Below are positions 4,974 through 7,813 of a DNA stretch of 7,813 nucleotides, in pieces. Source of the stretch: Halobacteriales archaeon SW_9_67_24. Its GTDB lineage: Archaea; Halobacteriota; Halobacteria; Halobacteriales; Halococcaceae. The notes under the pieces are model-generated. The model saw nothing but the letters and a program-made list of their open reading frames with translations, was not told the DNA's origin and made no database searches. The stretch spans positions 1 through 7,813 of the forward strand of contig PXSV01000156.1 of the NCBI GenBank assembly GCA_003022685.1. The letters run 5' to 3'. Both the position numbers and the translations under genes were made by a program. The number at the start of each line of letters is the position of its first letter. The first letter of the stretch is position 1.

Positions 4974-6953
4974 GTGGCTTCCAACACGTCCCGTCGTGGG
5001 TTTCTCGCCGCAACAGCCACGGCCGGTCTCGCCGGCGTTGGCGGACGTGTCGGTGCGCAGTCCAGCAACGCGGCGAGCACGATCCGTCTCGGCGGCGAGA
5101 TCCCCGGCTGGCAGGGGCGCGAACCGACGGCGGTCCGCGGCGAGACGAACCCCACGCTCGTCCTCGAACCAGGCCGGATCTACCGGATCGAATGGGAGAA
5201 CGTCGACGGGACCCGGCACAACGTCGCCCTGCTCGACGCCGACGGCAACACGATCGAGCGCACCCCGTTCGTGACCGAGCGCGGCGCGACCCAGCGGTTC
5301 GCGTTCGAGGCCACCGCGGCGATGGCCGAGTACGTCTGCGAGGCCCATCCCGGCTCGATGCGCGGCGATATCCGGATCGCCGGCGAGGAGCCGAGCGCCA
5401 CGGACGACGGGAGCGGGGACGACGAGGACGATCGGTTCATGCCGCCCGGCCCGACCGTGCGGACCGAGACGGTCGCCGACGGACCACTGAACGCGCCGCT
5501 CGGACTCGAAGTCGTCCCCGACGACCGCGATCGGCGATACGTGGTCGACCAGATCGGGCGGATCTACATCCACGGTCCTGACGGGCTCGCCGACGAGCCG
5601 TTCCTCGACATCACCGACCGACTTATCGACTTCTCGAACGCGCGGACCGACTCGATCGAGGAGCGGGGACTGCTCGGGCTCGCCTTCCATCCCGAGTTCG
5701 GGACGAACCGGCGCTACTACGTCCGATACAGCGCGCCGAGGAATCGAGAAACACCGGAAGGATACACCCACATCGAGCGGCTCTCGGAGTTCACCGCGGG
5801 TGAGGATGCCCAGCGGGGGCGACCGGGGAGCGAGCGGGTGCTCCTCGACATCCCATCGCCGCACTACACCCACAACGCCGGCTCGGTCGCGTTCGGGCCC
5901 GAAGGCTATCTCTACATGGGAATGGGCGACGGCGGCGGGAGCAAGCTCGAAGCCGGCCACGCCGAGGACTGGTACGCGAACAACGGCGGCAACGGCCAGG
6001 ACGTCAGGGAGAACCTCCTCGGAAGCGTCCTCCGGATCGATGTCGATAGCGAGGAGGACGGCAATCCCTACGCGATCCCGGACGGCAACCCGCTGGTGGG
6101 AGAGCCCGGGCTGAACGAGCAGTTCGCATGGGGCTTTCGCAACCCGTGGCGGATGAGCTTCAGCGATGGAACGCTGTTCGTCGTCGACGTCGGCGAGAGC
6201 AACTACGAGGAGGTGAACATCGTTGAAAAGGGGGGAAACTACGGCTGGAACGTCCGGGAGGGCAGTCACTGTTACAACACCGGTAGTCCTGCGGATCCGC
6301 CGACGGTCTGTCCCGAGCGGACCCCACCGGACGTTCGCGGCGGCGAACCGCTCGTGGACCCGATCGTGGAGTACCCCCACGTCTACGAGGGCAACGGCGT
6401 GGGGCTCGCGGTCATCGGCGGGCACGTCTACGACGGCGACGCGATCCCCGCCCTCCGGGGAACGTACGTCTTCGGCGATTACAGCAGGGACGGCGAGCCA
6501 CGCGGATCGCTGTTCGCCGCGACCCCTCCGGAGAACGGTGACGGGATGTGGTCGCTCGAAGAACTCCAAGTGAAGGACGGCCCCGACGACTCGCTCGACG
6601 CCTACCTCCTCGGGGTCGGCCAGGACGCGGCGGGCGAGTGCTACGCGCTCACGACCGACGTGCTCGGCGTCGATCCCTCGACGACGACCGGCGAGGTGCG
6701 GAAGCTGGTGGCGGAGACGCCCACGACGGGAGCGACGACAGCGGACCCAGCCTCGACGAAATCGACGGCAACGGGGGACGCGAAAAAAGCGGGGACGGCA
6801 AACGACTCAGGGACGAGAACCGGAGGCGAGGCCGCGAGCAACGCCGGCGGGCCTGGCTTCGGTGCGCTCGCGGCGCTGGGTGCGGTCGGGAGCGTTGCGG
6901 CCGCAGCGATCGCCCAGGCGCTCGCCGACGACGGAGACGGGGACGACGGCTGA
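4974..6953 (+). CDS. Tat-exported blue-copper / glucose-sorbosone dehydrogenase fusion
   Basis: This 659-residue protein probably oxidises a sugar or aldose outside the cell and hands electrons to a built-in copper centre. Residues 1-30 are a Tat signal (SRRGFLAA) without a lipobox cysteine. Residues 35-136 are a cupredoxin domain with a full type 1 copper ligand set: His82, Cys122, His125 and Met129 (VCEAHPGSM). After an acidic linker, residues about 165-580 form a PQQ-type glucose/sorbosone dehydrogenase propeller with HNAGSVAFGPEGYLYMG (His300), LLGSVLRIDVD, GFRNPWR (387-393) and GGNYGWN. Cys433 and Cys446 may pair. A Thr/Ala/Gly-rich linker leads to GGPGFG and a hydrophobic stretch resembling a PGF-CTERM anchor, but with an acidic tail. 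The start is GTG; an in-frame TAA at 4938 excludes longer forms. The substrate and cofactor are inferred from the family only. The gene is divergent from moaA and ends one base before the stop codon of the opposing gene. Confidence 0.88.
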   Translation: MASNTSRRGFLAATATAGLAGVGGRVGAQSSNAASTIRLGGEIPGWQGREPTAVRGETNPTLVLEPGRIYRIEWENVDGTRHNVALLDADGNTIERTPFVTERGATQRFAFEATAAMAEYVCEAHPGSMRGDIRIAGEEPSATDDGSGDDEDDRFMPPGPTVRTETVADGPLNAPLGLEVVPDDRDRRYVVDQIGRIYIHGPDGLADEPFLDITDRLIDFSNARTDSIEERGLLGLAFHPEFGTNRRYYVRYSAPRNRETPEGYTHIERLSEFTAGEDAQRGRPGSERVLLDIPSPHYTHNAGSVAFGPEGYLYMGMGDGGGSKLEAGHAEDWYANNGGNGQDVRENLLGSVLRIDVDSEEDGNPYAIPDGNPLVGEPGLNEQFAWGFRNPWRMSFSDGTLFVVDVGESNYEEVNIVEKGGNYGWNVREGSHCYNTGSPADPPTVCPERTPPDVRGGEPLVDPIVEYPHVYEGNGVGLAVIGGHVYDGDAIPALRGTYVFGDYSRDGEPRGSLFAATPPENGDGMWSLEELQVKDGPDDSLDAYLLGVGQDAAGECYALTTDVLGVDPSTTTGEVRKLVAETPTTGATTADPASTKSTATGDAKKAGTANDSGTRTGGEAASNAGGPGFGALAALGAVGSVAAAAIAQALADDGDGDDG

Positions 6954-6962
6954 CCTACAGCC
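6948..6962. repeat. Small hairpin at the stop-to-stop junction
   Basis: GGCTG (6948-6952) and CAGCC (6958-6962) pair perfectly around ACCTA. The hairpin contains parts of both converging stop codons, TGA on the plus strand and TAG on the minus strand. It would form in either transcript. No T-run follows on either side, so intrinsic termination here is not supported. Confidence 0.3.
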
Positions 6963-7813
6963 CGAGTTCGCGCCCGATGACGAGGTGTTGGATCTCGCTG
7001 GTGCCCTCGCCGATCTCCATCAGTTTGGCGTCGCGGTAGAACCGCTGGGGCGCGAAGTCGGTGGTGTAGCCGTACCCACCGAGTACCTGGACCGCGTCCT
7101 CGGCGATCTCGCGGGCGGCCTCGCTCGCGTCGAGTTTCGCCAGCGCGCTCAGCCGGTTGACGTCCGCGCCCGCGTCGTATTTCGTTGCGGCCTTGTGGGT
7201 CAGGAGGCGCGCGCGCTCGGCCTTCCGGTGCATCGCCACGATCTTGTTACGGACCGCGTCGAACTCCGAAATGGGTTGGCCGAACTGCTCGCGCTCGGTG
7301 GCGTAGGATTTGGCGGCCTCGTAGGCCCCCTGGCCGAGCCCCACCGAGAGGGCGGCAATCGAGATCCGGCCGCCGTCGAGGGTCTTCTTGGTCTGATCCC
7401 AGCCGTCACCCTCATTGCCGAGGAGTCGGTCTTCCGGGAGGCGAACGTCGTCGAGCTGGATCTCGCAGGTCGGCGAGGCGTTGAGTCCCATCTTGTCCCA
7501 GATCGTCGTGACCTCGAACCCGTCGTCAGCGGGATCGACGATGAACGTGGAGATGCCGTCGTAGCCCGCGTCGGGATCGGTGACGGCCTTGACGAGAACG
7601 GAGCCGGCCTCCGAGGCGTTCGTAATGAACTGCTTGGTCCCGTTCAGCACGTACTCGTCGCCCTCCTTCTCGGCGAGGGTGTCCATGTCGCTCGCGTCGC
7701 TGCCACTGCTGGGTTCGGTCAGCGCCCAGCCGCCGATCTCCTCGCCCTCGGCGAGCGGGCGGAGCCAGCGCTCTTTCTGCTCGTGAGTGCCGAACAGTTC
7801 GAGGGGTTTCGAG
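6955..7813 (-). CDS. Acyl-CoA dehydrogenase, 5' end outside the window
   Basis: This FAD enzyme oxidises acyl-CoA to trans-2-enoyl-CoA in fatty acid or branched-chain amino acid breakdown and passes electrons to ETF. About 285 residues are visible, and the reading frame is open to the right edge. The usual length is near 380, so roughly the first 95 are missing. The frame enters with the FAD-binding ALTEPSSGSDA signature, continues through the central beta domain (MGLNASPTCEIQLDDVRLP), and has the helical domain motifs REQFGQPISEFDAVR and QVLGGYGYT. It ends with the IGEGTSEIQ segment, whose Glu in EGT is the usual catalytic base. An internal ATG at 7686 is not the start, as the ALTEP motif lies upstream of it. 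Acyl chain preference cannot be told. It is convergent with the dehydrogenase gene, one base apart, with no evident functional link. Confidence 0.93.
   Translation of the reverse strand, partial: SKPLELFGTHEQKERWLRPLAEGEEIGGWALTEPSSGSDASDMDTLAEKEGDEYVLNGTKQFITNASEAGSVLVKAVTDPDAGYDGISTFIVDPADDGFEVTTIWDKMGLNASPTCEIQLDDVRLPEDRLLGNEGDGWDQTKKTLDGGRISIAALSVGLGQGAYEAAKSYATEREQFGQPISEFDAVRNKIVAMHRKAERARLLTHKAATKYDAGADVNRLSALAKLDASEAAREIAEDAVQVLGGYGYTTDFAPQRFYRDAKLMEIGEGTSEIQHLVIGRELGL

Noticed and set aside
4836..6569. 577-codon open frame on the minus strand opposite the copper-dehydrogenase
   Set aside because: It has no recognisable domain and mirrors a gene with clear Tat, copper and propeller motifs. 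Long antisense frames are common in GC-rich DNA.
7686..7813. Start of the acyl-CoA dehydrogenase at the ATG 7686
   Set aside because: The frame continues upstream to the edge and contains the conserved ALTEPSSGSDA motif, so the gene is cut by the window rather than starting there.
1..7813. CRISPR array, transposon, prophage or tRNA gene
   Set aside because: No regularly spaced repeats, transposase or integrase motifs, terminal repeats or cloverleaf sequence were seen.

Overview
The window looks like chromosomal DNA of a halophilic archaeon (class Halobacteria). It is GC-rich, the proteins are strongly acidic, and most genes lack a ribosome binding site but have a TATA-like box 25-30 bases before the start codon, as in leaderless haloarchaeal transcripts. 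The surface protein has a Tat signal and a PGF-CTERM-like C-terminus, both common in this group. The genus cannot be told from the sequence.

Left part (2-2584, minus strand): two genes for redox subunits. The first transcribed (1013-2584) is a NuoF/FdsB-like protein with an intact N3-type [4Fe-4S] site but an eroded FMN/NADH site. The second (2-937) is an iron-sulfur protein equivalent to the N-terminal third of NuoG. It carries a [2Fe-2S] site, a His-Cys3 [4Fe-4S] site and a two-cluster ferredoxin domain, and ends before any molybdopterin domain. A candidate 29-codon ORF (927-1016) bridges the two. This pair is the electron-transfer arm expected for a formate-dehydrogenase-type molybdoenzyme; the catalytic subunit would lie just beyond the left edge.

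Middle (2739-4745): a 55-residue histone-fold protein of the DUF1931 kind (minus), then mobA (plus) and moaA (minus), which converge. MoaA makes the first intermediate of molybdenum cofactor synthesis and MobA attaches the nucleotide at the end. Their place next to the putative molybdoenzyme arm suggests a functional neighbourhood of enzyme plus cofactor supply. The moaA promoter is present twice as a 26-bp perfect repeat 66 bp apart.

Right part (4974-7813): a Tat-exported protein fusing a blue-copper (halocyanin-like) domain to a glucose/sorbosone dehydrogenase propeller, probably anchored at the cell surface. It converges, with one base between the stop codons, on an acyl-CoA dehydrogenase gene that runs off the right edge.

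No tRNA, rRNA, CRISPR array, insertion sequence or integrase was recognised. No gap between genes exceeds 300 bases. The main points for a second look are the substituted flavin site of the NuoF-like subunit, the duplicated moaA promoter, the copper-dehydrogenase fusion, the mini histone and the palindromic insertion inside moaA.
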